The notes below the pieces were generated by a model. That model saw nothing but the letters and a program-made list of their open reading frames with translations, had not been told where the DNA came from and made no database searches. From Pseudomonas sp. J452 (GTDB lineage: Bacteria > Pseudomonadota > Gammaproteobacteria > Pseudomonadales > Pseudomonadaceae), in contig NZ_CP088294.1 in the NCBI RefSeq assembly GCF_024666525.1, positions 3,348,001 through 3,412,000 of the forward strand: 64,000 nucleotides of DNA, given 5' to 3'. Shown piece after piece: positions 17,597 to 26,945 of the stretch. Each line of letters starts with the position of its first letter. The first letter of the stretch is position 1. A program made the position numbers and the translations under genes.

Positions 17597-19291
17597 ATGC
17601 CGACGCGCTTGTCCATCCTGATCGCCGAGGACAACGCTGCGGATCGCATGCTGCTGTCCACCATCGTCAATCGCCAGGGGCATCGCGCGCTGACCGCCAG
17701 CAATGGTCTGGAGGCGGTCATGCTATTCGAGCAGGAGCGTCCGCAGCTGGTGCTGATGGATGCGCTGATGCCGGTGATGGACGGTTTCGAGGCGGCGCGG
17801 CGGATCAAGGCCTGCGCCGGCGAGTCTCTGGTGCCGATCATCTTCCTCACCTCGCTGACTGAGAGCGAAGCGCTGGTGCGTTGCCTGGAGGCGGGCGACG
17901 ACTTCCTCGCCAAGCCCTACAACCGGGTCATTCTGGAAGCCAAGATCCGCGCCATGGATCGCCTGCGTCGCTTGCAGGATACGGTGATGCAGCAGCGCGA
18001 TCTGATCGCCAAGCACAACGAGCACCTGCTCACCGAGCAGCGGGTGGCCAAGGCGGTATTCGACAAGGTGGCGCACTCGGGCTGCCTGAATGCGCCGAAC
18101 ATCCGCTACCTGCAGTCGCCCTTTGCCCTGTTCAACGGTGATCTGCTGCTGGCAGCCTTCAAGCCTTCGGGTGGCATGCATGTGCTGCTCGGCGATTTCA
18201 CCGGCCATGGCTTGCCGGCGGCCATCGGCGCCATGCCTCTGGCGGAAGTGTTCTACGGCATGACCGCCAAGGGTTTTTCCATGGCGGAAATCCTCCGTGA
18301 GATGAATGCCAAGCTCAAACGCATCCTGCCGGTGGGCGTGTTCTGCTGCGCGACCCTGCTCAACCTGAGCTTCCAGCGCCGGGTGGTGGAAGTGTGGAAT
18401 GGTGGCTTGCCCGATGGCTATCTGTACCACGCGGCGACCGGCGAGCGCACTGCGCTGGTCTCGCGCCACCTGCCGCTGGGCGTGCTGGAGTCTGCCAGCT
18501 TCAATGACCATTACGAGGTGCATCCGCTGGCCTTGGGCGATCGGCTGTTCCTGTTCTCCGATGGGGTGCTGGAAACCTGCGACAGCGACGGGCAACTGTT
18601 CGGCGAGCAGCGCCTGCAGGCGATTTTCGCGGGACAGCATCCAGCCGAGCGCCTGTTCGACGAGATCCAGCTGGCGCTGGCGGCGTTCCGCGGCGAGGCC
18701 CAGGACGATGTGAGCATGATCGAACTCGGCCTGATCGAGGAGGGCGGGCTGAGCCGACCACCCCTGGCGTTCTCCGATAGCGGCCTGAGCAGCCCGCTGG
18801 ACTGGTCGGCCAGTTTCGAGTTCCGCGCGCAAACCCTCAAACGCTTCAATCCGCTGCCTTTCCTGTTGCAGCTGCTGCTCGAAGTGCAGGGCCTGCGCAC
18901 CCAAGGCGGGGCGCTGTATACGGTGCTGGCCGAGCTGTACTCCAATGCCCTTGAGCATGGTGTGCTGGGCCTGGACTCGGCGCTCAAGTGCAATGCCGAT
19001 GGCTTTGCCCATTACTACCAGCAACGCGCCACGCGCCTGGGCGAACTGCAGGACGGTTATGTGCGCTTTCATCTGGAGCTCTTGCCGCAGGCCGATGGCG
19101 GGCGTTTGCGCGTGCGGGTCGAGGACAGTGGCTGTGGTTTCGATGTTGCCGGTGCTATGGATTGCACGCAGATGAGCGCCGGGCTCAGTGGCCGTGGCTT
19201 GCGCCTGGTGCGCCAGCTGGCCCAGCACTGCGAGTGGTCGGCGGACGGTCGCGGGGTAAGCGTGGAGTTCTGCTGGTCGGCTCAGGCATAA
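17597..19291 (+). CDS. hsbR: Response regulator with PP2C phosphatase and kinase domains (HsbR-like)
   Basis: This 564-residue protein has a receiver (1-120, Asp55 in LVLMDALMPVMDG), a short coiled linker, a SpoIIE/PP2C phosphatase domain (about 190-385, with LLGDFTGHGLPAA and FLFSDGVLE metal-site motifs) and a C-terminal HATPase-like anti-sigma kinase domain (about 420-560, AELYSNALEHGVLG and GLSGRGLRLVRQL). HsbR controls the phosphorylation state of HsbA in response to phosphotransfer from HptB. The operon order hsbA-hsbR-hptB is intact. Confidence 0.92.
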   Translation: MPTRLSILIAEDNAADRMLLSTIVNRQGHRALTASNGLEAVMLFEQERPQLVLMDALMPVMDGFEAARRIKACAGESLVPIIFLTSLTESEALVRCLEAGDDFLAKPYNRVILEAKIRAMDRLRRLQDTVMQQRDLIAKHNEHLLTEQRVAKAVFDKVAHSGCLNAPNIRYLQSPFALFNGDLLLAAFKPSGGMHVLLGDFTGHGLPAAIGAMPLAEVFYGMTAKGFSMAEILREMNAKLKRILPVGVFCCATLLNLSFQRRVVEVWNGGLPDGYLYHAATGERTALVSRHLPLGVLESASFNDHYEVHPLALGDRLFLFSDGVLETCDSDGQLFGEQRLQAIFAGQHPAERLFDEIQLALAAFRGEAQDDVSMIELGLIEEGGLSRPPLAFSDSGLSSPLDWSASFEFRAQTLKRFNPLPFLLQLLLEVQGLRTQGGALYTVLAELYSNALEHGVLGLDSALKCNADGFAHYYQQRATRLGELQDGYVRFHLELLPQADGGRLRVRVEDSGCGFDVAGAMDCTQMSAGLSGRGLRLVRQLAQHCEWSADGRGVSVEFCWSAQA

Positions 19292-19319
19292 TCGCCGCTC
19301 GTGATCAAGGAGTGAGCAG

Positions 19320-19670
19320 GTGTCCGACCTCCACCTCGACAACAATGTGCTGGCCGCGCTGCAGGATGTCATGGAAGACGAGTATCCGGTGCTACTGGAT
19401 ACTTTTCTGGCCGACTCCGATGAGCGCCTGCGTAGTCTGCAGCATGCCCTGCAGGCTGCCGATGCTCAGGCCTTGCGTCTGGCTGCGCACAGCTTTAAAG
19501 GCAGCTGCAGTAACATGGGCGCGCCGCTACTGGCGGGCCTGTGCAAGCAGCTGGAAGAGGCTGCCCGTCGTGAACAGCTGGATGTGGCGCCTGGGCTGAT
19601 CGAGCAGGTCGAACGCGAGTTCGCCATTGTGCGCATCCTGTTTCGCGCCGAGCGCCAGCGTTACCGCTAG
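19320..19670 (+). CDS. hptB: Histidine phosphotransfer protein HptB
   Basis: A 116-residue Hpt domain. The phospho-acceptor His57 lies in LAAHSFKGSCSNMGA. In P. aeruginosa HptB receives phosphate from hybrid kinases such as PA1611, ErcS' and SagS and passes it to HsbR. The start is a GTG at 19320, placed by AAGGAG at 19307-19312 with a 7-nt spacer. The hsbR stop is 28 nt upstream, and a sigma-54 site for fliK follows its end. Confidence 0.9.
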   Translation: MSDLHLDNNVLAALQDVMEDEYPVLLDTFLADSDERLRSLQHALQAADAQALRLAAHSFKGSCSNMGAPLLAGLCKQLEEAARREQLDVAPGLIEQVEREFAIVRILFRAERQRYR

Positions 19671-19725
19671 TTTCCGCCCTCTATTGCCCTCTCTCTGGCA
19701 TGTTCTTGGTCGCGCATCAGGAATC

Positions 19726-19741
19726 TGGCCCACTGCTTGCT
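19726..19741 (+). promoter_or_regulatory. Sigma-54 promoter of fliK
   Basis: TGGCCCA-CTGC-TTGCT has GG at 19727-19728 and GC at 19739-19740 with correct spacing. It is 39 nt before the fliK start. Confidence 0.75.
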
Positions 19742-19779
19742 ATATCCCGGTACGACCCAACCAAAAACGGAGAGTACCC

Positions 19780-21117
19780 ATGTCCGTTGCACCGGATTTC
19801 CTGTTACAGACCGCACCCGATGTGCGGCCCAAGGCCGCCGTGGCAAAGCCTCCTTCTAGTGCGCCGGAGCCCGTCAAAAACGAGGCTTCCAGCTTTGCCG
19901 AGGTGTACGCCAAGGAACGTCAGAGTAAGGTGGCCGAGCGCAAGGAGGCGGCTGCCAAGTCCAGCTCTGAGCCTGCTGATGAGGGCAAATCGGCAGAGCC
20001 AGCGAGCGGCGAAACTGCCACGGAGCAGCCAGTCGTTGCCGATAGCGGCAAGGCCTTGCCGGAGGAGGGTGTGGCAGAGGAAGCGTCGACCCTCGACCCT
20101 CTGCTGTTGATGGCCATGACAGGCCAGTTGCCCGTCGACGAGGCCTCGGTAGCCGTGGTTGATGGTGAGATTTTGCCCGTGGTTGAGGGCGAGGTCGTCA
20201 CCGCTACTGCTACCGATACCGCTCTGCCAACCCTGCTGCCCACCACCCCGCTGGTGAACAGTGCCGCACCGGCGACACTCACCGAAGCCAGCCATGATCC
20301 CGAGCTGGATATGCTCAACACTCTGCCAGGCGTGCGTATGGCGCTGGAGATAGGGGCGCAAAACCAGGCGGCGGCTCAGCAGCAGTTGAGTCCAGGCGCT
20401 CTGGCGGCGCAGCAGGCGGTCAACCCGAGTGAGGGCTTTGCCAATGCTCTGGCGGCAATGGCAGGTGATGCCGTACCCGCCGAAGAGGGTGAAAGCAGCG
20501 AGCTGGATGTGGCCGAACTGCTTGGCGAGAGCGTGGAAAGCAGCCTGCCGGGTGTGCGTGAGGGGCAGACGGACGCACGCGCCGATGCCCTGGCCAGCAA
20601 GCTCAGCGCGCTGAGCCAGGCGATTGCTCAGCAGACCACTCAGGCGCAGCGTTTGCCGCTGGTGCCAGGGCAGGCCGTCGCCATGCAGCAGGGCGCGTGG
20701 AGTGAGGCAGTGGTCGACCGTGTCATGTGGCTGTCCAGCCAGAACCTCAAGTCGGCGGAGATCCAGCTCGACCCGGCCGAGCTGGGGCGCCTGGAAGTGC
20801 GCATCGAGATGAACAAGGATCAGGCCGCCCAGGTGACCTTCATCAGTGCCAACGCCAACGTGCGTGACCAGCTGGAAGGGCAGATGCAGCGCCTGCGTGA
20901 CATGTTCACCCAGCAGGGCATGGGGCAGCTCGATGTCAACGTCTCCGATCAGTCGCTGGCTCGCGGCTGGCAGGGTGGGGGTGAGGATTCCCAGCGTCAG
21001 TCCGGCCGCTCCGGTGGTTCCGGTATGGAGGGCGAGGATGAATTGCTCAGTGGCATCAGCGAGGTTCGCAGCCCCACCAGCAGCGCTCCGCGTGGTTTGG
21101 TGGACTACTACGCCTGA
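19780..21117 (+). CDS. fliK: Flagellar hook-length control protein FliK
   Basis: FliK (445 residues) measures the hook and switches FlhB specificity from rod/hook to filament substrates. The N-terminal two thirds are low-complexity (Ala, Glu, Pro, Ser). The conserved C-terminal Flg_hook domain lies at about 300-395, recognised by LKSAEIQLDPAELGRLEVRI and VTFISANANVRDQLE. The start at 19780 follows GGAGAG at 19769-19774 and the -24/-12 site; a longer frame from 19627 would overlap hptB. A strong terminator follows. A second FliK-like gene is at 43198-44763. Confidence 0.94.
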   Translation: MSVAPDFLLQTAPDVRPKAAVAKPPSSAPEPVKNEASSFAEVYAKERQSKVAERKEAAAKSSSEPADEGKSAEPASGETATEQPVVADSGKALPEEGVAEEASTLDPLLLMAMTGQLPVDEASVAVVDGEILPVVEGEVVTATATDTALPTLLPTTPLVNSAAPATLTEASHDPELDMLNTLPGVRMALEIGAQNQAAAQQQLSPGALAAQQAVNPSEGFANALAAMAGDAVPAEEGESSELDVAELLGESVESSLPGVREGQTDARADALASKLSALSQAIAQQTTQAQRLPLVPGQAVAMQQGAWSEAVVDRVMWLSSQNLKSAEIQLDPAELGRLEVRIEMNKDQAAQVTFISANANVRDQLEGQMQRLRDMFTQQGMGQLDVNVSDQSLARGWQGGGEDSQRQSGRSGGSGMEGEDELLSGISEVRSPTSSAPRGLVDYYA

Positions 21118-21146
21118 CCTGTTGCACCTCGCTTCAAGGTAAAAAA

Positions 21147-21187
21147 ACTGCGCCCGGTGCCGAGAAAAGCACCGGGCGCAGTCGTTT
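21147..21187. terminator. fliK terminator
   Basis: A perfect 14-bp stem (21147-21160 / 21169-21182) with an 8-nt loop CGAGAAAA, preceded by seven A and followed by CGTTTT. It can act in both directions and separates fliK from fliL. Confidence 0.92.
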
Positions 21188-21267
21188 TCGGGTGACAGGC
21201 GGTCTGTGCCTTGGTATATCGGCAGGCTGTGTCGGCGGGCGCTTGAGCAGCTATTTTGTTTACAAGG

Positions 21268-21283
21268 TGGCATAACACTTGCT
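21268..21283 (+). promoter_or_regulatory. Sigma-54 promoter of fliLMNOPQR-flhB
   Basis: TGGCATA-ACAC-TTGCT has the GG (21269-21270) and GC (21281-21282) at the right distance. It is 51 nt before fliL. Confidence 0.88.
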
Positions 21284-21333
21284 CCTAAGCCTTTGACCGC
21301 AGACAAAACCCTGATCAGCGACGGATTTTTGGC

Positions 21334-21870
21334 ATGGCAAAGAAACAAGCGCCGCAACCTCCAGCAGATGGCGACAAACCGGCTGGCAAGAGCAAGTTGA
21401 AGCTCATCATCCTGATCGGGGTGGCGTTGCTGTTGGCTATTGGCCTGTCCGTGGGGGCCACGCTGTTCCTGCTGGGCAAGGGTGATAGCAAGGAGCAAGA
21501 GGATGTGGCTGCCGAAGAGGGCGCTGCCGAGTCTGCTGCTCCCGTCAAGAAGCTGGCTATCTACGAGCAGATAGCACCGGCCTTCATCGTCGATTTCAAT
21601 CACCAGGGCCGAAAGCGCTACATGCAGGTCAGTGTGGCCCTGATGGCCCGTGATCAGGCCGAACTGGATGCGCTGAAGGTGCATATGCCGGTATTGCGCA
21701 ACCGTCTGGTGATGATGTTCTCCGGGCAGGACTTCGCTACCTTGCTCACCCCGCTGGGCAAGGAAATGCTGCGTCAGCAGGCCACCACCACGGTGCAGGA
21801 GCTGGCGCAGAAAGAAACCGGCAAAATGGTGGTCGAACAGGTGTTGTTCACCAATCTAGTGTTGCAGTAG
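21334..21870 (+). CDS. fliL: Flagellar basal body-associated protein FliL
   Basis: FliL (178 residues) is a bitopic inner-membrane protein that surrounds and stabilises stator units. It has a Lys-rich cytoplasmic start, a membrane helix at about 24-46 (LKLIILIGVALLLAIGLSVG), an acidic linker and a stomatin-like periplasmic domain (about 75-178). The ATG at 21334 has only a weak RBS. It is the first gene of the unit driven from 21268; fliM follows after 13 nt. Confidence 0.94.
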   Translation: MAKKQAPQPPADGDKPAGKSKLKLIILIGVALLLAIGLSVGATLFLLGKGDSKEQEDVAAEEGAAESAAPVKKLAIYEQIAPAFIVDFNHQGRKRYMQVSVALMARDQAELDALKVHMPVLRNRLVMMFSGQDFATLLTPLGKEMLRQQATTTVQELAQKETGKMVVEQVLFTNLVLQ

Positions 21871-21883
21871 GCGGGAGTTACAC

Positions 21884-22855
21884 ATGGCCGTACAAGACCT
21901 GCTGTCACAGGACGAAATCGATGCGCTGCTGCATGGCGTCGACGATGGCCTGGTCGAGACCGAAGACGAAGCTGAGCCCGGCAGCGTCAAAAGCTATGAC
22001 CTGACCAGCCAGGACCGCATCGTCCGTGGGCGCATGCCGACCCTGGAGATGATCAACGAACGTTTCGCCCGCTACACCCGCATCAGCATGTTCAACCTGC
22101 TGCGCCGCTCGGCCGATGTGGCCGTGGGTGGCGTGCAGGTGATGAAGTTCGGCGAGTACGTGCACTCGTTGTACGTGCCGACCAGCCTCAACCTGGTGAA
22201 GATGAAGCCGCTGCGCGGCACCGGTCTGTTCATTCTCGACGCCAAGCTGGTGTTCAAGCTGGTCGACAACTTTTTCGGCGGCGATGGCCGTCACGCCAAG
22301 ATCGAAGGCCGCGAATTCACCCCGACCGAGCTGCGGGTGGTGCGCATGGTGCTGGATCAGGCCTTTGTCGACATGAAGGAAGCCTGGCACGCAGTGATGG
22401 ACGTTAACTTCGAGTACATCAACTCGGAAGTGAACCCGGCACTGGCCAACATCGTCAGCCCCAGCGAAGTGGTCGTCGTGTCGACCTTCCACATCGAGCT
22501 GGACGGCGGCGGCGGCGACCTGCACATCACCATGCCCTATTCGATGATCGAGCCGATCCGCGAGATGCTCGACGCCGGCTTCCAGTCCGATGTCGACGAT
22601 CAGGATGAACGCTGGATCAAGGCCCTGCGCGAGGACATCCTCGACGTCAACGTACCGCTGGGCGCTACCCTGGCCCGCCGCGAGCTCAGGCTGCGTGACA
22701 TCCTGCACATGCAGCCGGGCGACGTGATTCCGGTGGAGTTGCCAGAAAGCATCATCATGCGCGCCAACGGCGTGCCGGCGTTCAAGGTCAAGCTGGGTGC
22801 GCACAAGGGCAACCTGGCCATGCAGGTAATCGAACCTATCGAGCGTCTGCGCTAA
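21884..22855 (+). CDS. fliM: Flagellar motor switch protein FliM
   Basis: FliM (323 residues) forms the C-ring wall. The N-terminal CheY-P-binding peptide is present (LLSQDEIDALLHG, residues 6-18). The CheC-like middle domain follows at about 45-230 with the GGXG-like turn (ELDGGGGDLHI) and the C-terminal SpoA domain at about 245-320. The N-terminal peptide resembles repeats found in CheA of this window (see findings). The next gene fliN is 62 nt away. Confidence 0.97.
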   Translation: MAVQDLLSQDEIDALLHGVDDGLVETEDEAEPGSVKSYDLTSQDRIVRGRMPTLEMINERFARYTRISMFNLLRRSADVAVGGVQVMKFGEYVHSLYVPTSLNLVKMKPLRGTGLFILDAKLVFKLVDNFFGGDGRHAKIEGREFTPTELRVVRMVLDQAFVDMKEAWHAVMDVNFEYINSEVNPALANIVSPSEVVVVSTFHIELDGGGGDLHITMPYSMIEPIREMLDAGFQSDVDDQDERWIKALREDILDVNVPLGATLARRELRLRDILHMQPGDVIPVELPESIIMRANGVPAFKVKLGAHKGNLAMQVIEPIERLR

Positions 22856-22917
22856 GCAGGCGCCAGGGCCTGGCATGACCAGGCCTGTCCAAATAATTAG
22901 CCCGCCGAGGAATAGCG

Positions 22918-23397
22918 ATGGCAGACGAAGAAGAAGGCACCTCTCCCGAGGAGCAGGCACTGGCCGATGAGTGGGCTGCAGCATTGGCCGAAGCCGGCGA
23001 TGACGCCGCGCAGGACGATATCGATGCGCTGATGGCCCAGGGCGGTGGTGGCGCGGCAGCGCCGGCGGCACCGCGGGTGGCGATGGAAGAGTTCGATGCC
23101 GGGCCCAAGCTCGGCAATGGCCCGGTCAGCCTGGACGGGCCGAACCTGGACGTGATCCTGGACATCCCGGTGTCGATCTCCATGGAAGTCGGCAGCACCG
23201 ATATTTCCATTCGCAACCTGCTGCAGCTCAACCAGGGCTCGGTGGTGGAACTCGATCGCCTGGCCGGCGAGCCGCTGGATGTTCTGGTCAACGGCACGCT
23301 GATCGCCCATGGCGAGGTGGTGGTGGTCAACGAGAAGTTCGGCATCCGCCTGACCGACGTGATCAGCCCCAGCGAGCGCATCAAGAAGCTGCGCTGA
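22918..23397 (+). CDS. fliN: Flagellar motor switch protein FliN
   Basis: FliN (159 residues) forms the base of the C-ring with FliM and docks FliH. The SpoA domain occupies about 75-155 (LDVILDIPVSISMEVG, LAGEPLDVLVNGTLIAHGEV). The acidic N-terminal extension contains AQDDIDALMAQGG (residues 31-43), close to the FliM EIDALL peptide. The ATG at 22918 is preceded by GAGGAAT. fliO follows after 7 nt. Confidence 0.96.
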   Translation: MADEEEGTSPEEQALADEWAAALAEAGDDAAQDDIDALMAQGGGGAAAPAAPRVAMEEFDAGPKLGNGPVSLDGPNLDVILDIPVSISMEVGSTDISIRNLLQLNQGSVVELDRLAGEPLDVLVNGTLIAHGEVVVVNEKFGIRLTDVISPSERIKKLR

Positions 23398-23404
23398 GGC
23401 GACC

Positions 23405-23860
23405 ATGCACAGACTCTGCGGTTTGCTGCTGGCCCTGCCACTGATGGCCCTGGCCGAAGCACCGGCGACACCCGTTGCACCGGCGGTGACGCCGATGGCT
23501 GCAGCCGGCATCGGTGGCCAACTGGTGCAGCTGCTGCTTGGCCTGCTGCTGGTGATCGGTCTGATCTTCGCTTTGGCCTGGGTCATGCGCCGGGTGCAGC
23601 AGTTCGGCCCGCGTGGCGGCCAGGCGATCAAACTGGTGGCCAGTCAGGCGCTCGGGCCGCGTGACCGTCTGCTGCTGGTGCAGGTGGGCGGCGAACAGAT
23701 CCTTCTCGGTCTCAGCGCCGGGCGCATCACCCCGTTGCACGTGCTCAAGGAGCCGGTGCTGCTCAGTGATGCCGAGCCGGCCACCCCGGAATTTGCCCAG
23801 CGCCTGATGGAGCTGCTCGGCAAGGATCAGCAGGGCCCCAAGGACAAGGACAAGACATGA
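23405..23860 (+). CDS. fliO: Flagellar biosynthesis protein FliO
   Basis: FliO (151 residues) assists FliP ring assembly of the export gate. A cleavable-looking hydrophobic start ([16 protein letters not shown]), a membrane helix at about 39-62 and a cytoplasmic beta-rich domain with [22 protein letters not shown] read in two parts are typical. It overlaps fliP by 4 nt (ATGA). Confidence 0.92.
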   Translation: MHRLCGLLLALPLMALAEAPATPVAPAVTPMAAAGIGGQLVQLLLGLLLVIGLIFALAWVMRRVQQFGPRGGQAIKLVASQALGPRDRLLLVQVGGEQILLGLSAGRITPLHVLKEPVLLSDAEPATPEFAQRLMELLGKDQQGPKDKDKT

Positions 23861-24612
23861 GCGTCTGGCGCATTCTGCTGACTCTACTGTTGGCACTGGC
23901 GGCACCACTGGCGTTCGGCGCCGATGATCCTTTGTCGCTCAAGGCGATTACCCTGAGCACCAACGCCGAAGGGCAGCAGGAGTATTCGGTCAGCCTGCAG
24001 ATCCTGCTGATCATGACGGCGCTGAGCTTTATCCCGGCGTTCGTCATGCTGATGACCAGCTTCACCCGGATCATCATCGTGTTTTCCATTCTGCGTCAGG
24101 CCCTGGGCCTGCAGCAGACACCGTCGAACCAGATCCTCATCGGCCTGGCCCTGTTCCTGACCATGTTCATCATGGCCCCGGTGTTCGACAAGATTAACCA
24201 GGATGCCCTTCAGCCCTATCTCAACGAGCAGTTGCCGGCGCAGCAGGCGATTGCCAAGGCCGAGGTGCCGATCAAGGAGTTCATGCTGGCGCAGACCCGT
24301 GCCTCCGACCTGGAACTGTTCGTGCGCCTGTCCAAGCGTACCGACATCGCCTCGCCGGAGCAGGCGCCGTTGACCATCCTGATCCCGGCGTTCGTCACCT
24401 CCGAGCTGAAGACTGCGTTCCAGATCGGTTTCATGATCTTCATCCCGTTCCTGATCATCGACATGGTGGTGGCCAGTATCCTCATGGCGATGGGTATGAT
24501 GATGCTCTCGCCGCTGATCATCTCCTTGCCGTTCAAGATCATGCTGTTCGTCCTGATCGATGGCTGGGCACTGATCATGGGTACTCTGGCCGGCAGTTTC
24601 GGCACCCTATAG
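23857..24612 (+). CDS. fliP: Flagellar export gate protein FliP
   Basis: FliP (251 residues) makes the pentameric core of the FliPQR export gate. A signal peptide (about 1-22) is followed by four membrane helices. The FliP signatures [19 protein letters not shown] and the C-terminal [17 protein letters not shown] are visible in sequence. It overlaps fliO by 4 nt and precedes fliQ by 10 nt. Confidence 0.97.
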   Translation: MSVWRILLTLLLALAAPLAFGADDPLSLKAITLSTNAEGQQEYSVSLQILLIMTALSFIPAFVMLMTSFTRIIIVFSILRQALGLQQTPSNQILIGLALFLTMFIMAPVFDKINQDALQPYLNEQLPAQQAIAKAEVPIKEFMLAQTRASDLELFVRLSKRTDIASPEQAPLTILIPAFVTSELKTAFQIGFMIFIPFLIIDMVVASILMAMGMMMLSPLIISLPFKIMLFVLIDGWALIMGTLAGSFGTL

Positions 24613-24622
24613 CGAGGCTGAC

Positions 24623-24892
24623 ATGACTCCGGAAATCGCCGTCGACCTGTTCCGCGAAGCGCTCTGGCTGACTGCCGTGATCGTCGGCCTGCTGGTCATG
24701 CCCAGCCTGCTGGTGGGCCTGCTGGTGGCCATGTTCCAGGCCGCCACGCAGATCAACGAACAGACCCTGAGCTTCGTCCCGCGCCTGCTGGTGATGCTGC
24801 TCACCCTGATCTGGGCCGGACCCTGGCTGGTGCGCCAGCTGATGGAGTACACCCAGAACCTGATTCAGAACATTCCGCTGTTGATCGGCTGA
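24623..24892 (+). CDS. fliQ: Flagellar export gate protein FliQ
   Basis: FliQ (89 residues) has two membrane hairpin helices (about 14-38 and 52-75) and the typical start MTPEIAVDLFREALW. Four copies join the FliP5R1 gate. Its stop codon shares one base with the fliR start (TGATG). Confidence 0.96.
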   Translation: MTPEIAVDLFREALWLTAVIVGLLVMPSLLVGLLVAMFQAATQINEQTLSFVPRLLVMLLTLIWAGPWLVRQLMEYTQNLIQNIPLLIG

Positions 24893-25668
24893 TGCTCGAG
24901 CTGACCAACGCACAGATCGGCGGCTGGCTGGGGCAGTTCCTCTTGCCGCTGTTCCGTATCGCCTCGATGCTGATGGTCATGCCGGTGATCGGTACCCAGC
25001 TGGTGCCGGCGCGGGTGCGCCTGTACCTGGCGCTGGCGATCTGCCTGGTGCTGGCACCGACCCTGCCGCCGATGCCGCAGGTCGACTCGGTGAGCCTGCA
25101 GTCGATGCTGCTGATTGGCGAGCAGGTGCTGATCGGGGTGATGTTCGGTTTTGTCCTGCAGTTGTACTTCCACCTGTTCGCCGTAGCCGGGCAGATCATT
25201 GCCATCCAGATGGGCCTGGGCTTCGCCTCCATGGTCGACCCGGCCAATGGCGTGTCGGTGCCGGTGCTCGGCCAGTTCCTGCTGATGCTGGTGACCTTGC
25301 TGTTCCTCGCCATGAATGGCCACCTGGTGGTGTTCGAGGTGCTCGCCGAGAGCTTTGTCACCCTGCCGGTGGGGCAGGGGCTGCTGGTCGATCACTACTG
25401 GGAGCTGGCCGGCAAGCTCAGTTGGGTGCTTGCCGCGGGCCTGCTGCTGTCGCTGCCGGTGGTGATCGCCTTGCTGGTGGTCAACCTGGCCTTCGGTGTG
25501 ATGACCCGTGCGGCGCCGCAGCTGAACATCTTTTCCATCGGTTTTCCGCTGACCCTGGTACTGGGCCTGGCCATCTTCTGGCTGGGCATCGCCGATTTTC
25601 TTGCGCATTTCCAGGTGCTGACCAGCGAAGCCCTGGACCTGCTGCGCGAACTGGCGCGTACGCGCTAA
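24892..25668 (+). CDS. fliR: Flagellar export gate protein FliR
   Basis: FliR (258 residues) is the single-copy subunit of the export gate, with about six hydrophobic segments. The conserved central loop GFASMVDPANGVSVPVLGQF is present. It shares one base with fliQ and ends 9 nt before flhB. Confidence 0.96.
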   Translation: MLELTNAQIGGWLGQFLLPLFRIASMLMVMPVIGTQLVPARVRLYLALAICLVLAPTLPPMPQVDSVSLQSMLLIGEQVLIGVMFGFVLQLYFHLFAVAGQIIAIQMGLGFASMVDPANGVSVPVLGQFLLMLVTLLFLAMNGHLVVFEVLAESFVTLPVGQGLLVDHYWELAGKLSWVLAAGLLLSLPVVIALLVVNLAFGVMTRAAPQLNIFSIGFPLTLVLGLAIFWLGIADFLAHFQVLTSEALDLLRELARTR

Positions 25669-25677
25669 GGAGGCTGC

Positions 25678-26814
25678 GTGGCGGAAAGCGAAAGCGGTGC
25701 CGACAAGAGCGAGGAACCCACTAGTAAGCGCCTGGAAGAGGCGCGCAAGAAGGGCCAGATCGCCCGTTCCCGAGAGCTCAACACCCTCGCGGTGACCCTC
25801 GCCGGTGCCGTGGCGTTGTTGATGTACGGCGGGCAGATGGGCGATGCCTTGCTCGACATCATGCGCGCCAACTTCGCCTTGCCGCGCGAGGTACTGCTGG
25901 ATGACCGCAGCATGGCGCTGTACCTGCTGGCGGCGGGCAAGGCGGCGCTGGAGATGATGCAGCCGTTCCTGATCGTGCTGCTGATTGCCTCCATCGTCGG
26001 CCCGATTGCTCTGGGGGGCTGGCTGTTCTCCGCCGAGGCGCTGCAACCCAAGGCCAGCCGGATGAATCCCTGGGAAGGGCTCAAACGCATGTTCTCGACC
26101 AAGGCCCTGGTCGAGCTGCTCAAGGCCCTGGCCAAGTTCGTGATCATCCTGATGGTGGGGCTGGCCGTGCTCTCGGCGGATCAGGACGACCTGATGGCGC
26201 TGGCCAATGAGCCGGTCGAGTCGGCCATCCTGCACGGCGCGCTGATCGTCGGGCAGAGCACCCTGTGGCTGGCCTGTGGCCTGATTCTGATTGCCGCGGT
26301 GGATGTGCCGTTCCAGCTCTGGGATGCCAAGCAGAAGCTGATGATGACCAAGCAGGAAGTGCGCGACGAGTACAAGGACAGCGAGGGCAAGCCCGAGGTC
26401 AAGTCAAAGATCCGCCAGTTGCAGCGGCAGATGGCCGAGCGGCGGATGATGCAACAGGTGCCGGAGGCCGACGTGGTGATCACCAACCCGACGCACTTCG
26501 CCGTGGCCCTCAAGTACGACCCGGCCAAGGGCAATGCGCCGGTGTTGCTGGCCAAGGGTGGCGACTTCCTGGCGCTGAAGATTCGCGAGATTGCCCAGGA
26601 ACACAAGGTCACCCTGCTCGAATCGCCCGCCCTGGCGCGAGCGGTGTACTTCTCCACCGAAATCGATCATGAAATTCCCGCGGGCCTCTACCTGGCCGTG
26701 GCCCAGGTGCTGGCCTACGTCTACCAGCTCAAGCAGTTCCGCGCCGGCAAGGGCAAGCGCCCGGGGCCGCTGCCGGATCTGCCGATTCCGCCGGACCTGC
26801 GCCGCGACGAGTAG
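25678..26814 (+). CDS. flhB: Flagellar export switch protein FlhB
   Basis: FlhB (378 residues) has four membrane helices (about 30-215) and a cytoplasmic autocleaving domain. The cleavage motif is N270-P-T-H273; cutting after Asn270 followed by FliK contact changes substrate class. A Pro/Arg-rich tail (GKRPGPLPDLPIPPDLRR) follows residue 350. The GTG start at 25678 is set by AAGGAGG at 25667-25673. A stand-alone mimic of its C-terminal domain is encoded at 42875-43201. Confidence 0.97.
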   Translation: MAESESGADKSEEPTSKRLEEARKKGQIARSRELNTLAVTLAGAVALLMYGGQMGDALLDIMRANFALPREVLLDDRSMALYLLAAGKAALEMMQPFLIVLLIASIVGPIALGGWLFSAEALQPKASRMNPWEGLKRMFSTKALVELLKALAKFVIILMVGLAVLSADQDDLMALANEPVESAILHGALIVGQSTLWLACGLILIAAVDVPFQLWDAKQKLMMTKQEVRDEYKDSEGKPEVKSKIRQLQRQMAERRMMQQVPEADVVITNPTHFAVALKYDPAKGNAPVLLAKGGDFLALKIREIAQEHKVTLLESPALARAVYFSTEIDHEIPAGLYLAVAQVLAYVYQLKQFRAGKGKRPGPLPDLPIPPDLRRDE

Positions 26815-26945
26815 CGCGCTGTACGTTCGTCGCCTGCCGTTGACAGCTCTGTCGTGCGACCTACACCTGCTAGTAGGTCGGTGGCCTTGCCGTTGCCGTG
26901 GTACTGAACCTGAACGGAGTCAGATCACTCGCTACGGAGCATCCC

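Noticed and set aside
19681..19715. A second -24-like TGGCATG at 19697
   Set aside because: The matching -12 element is at the wrong distance; the site at 19726-19741 is better.
19627..19779. 5' extension of fliK
   Set aside because: It overlaps hptB and the -24/-12 promoter; the RBS supports 19780.
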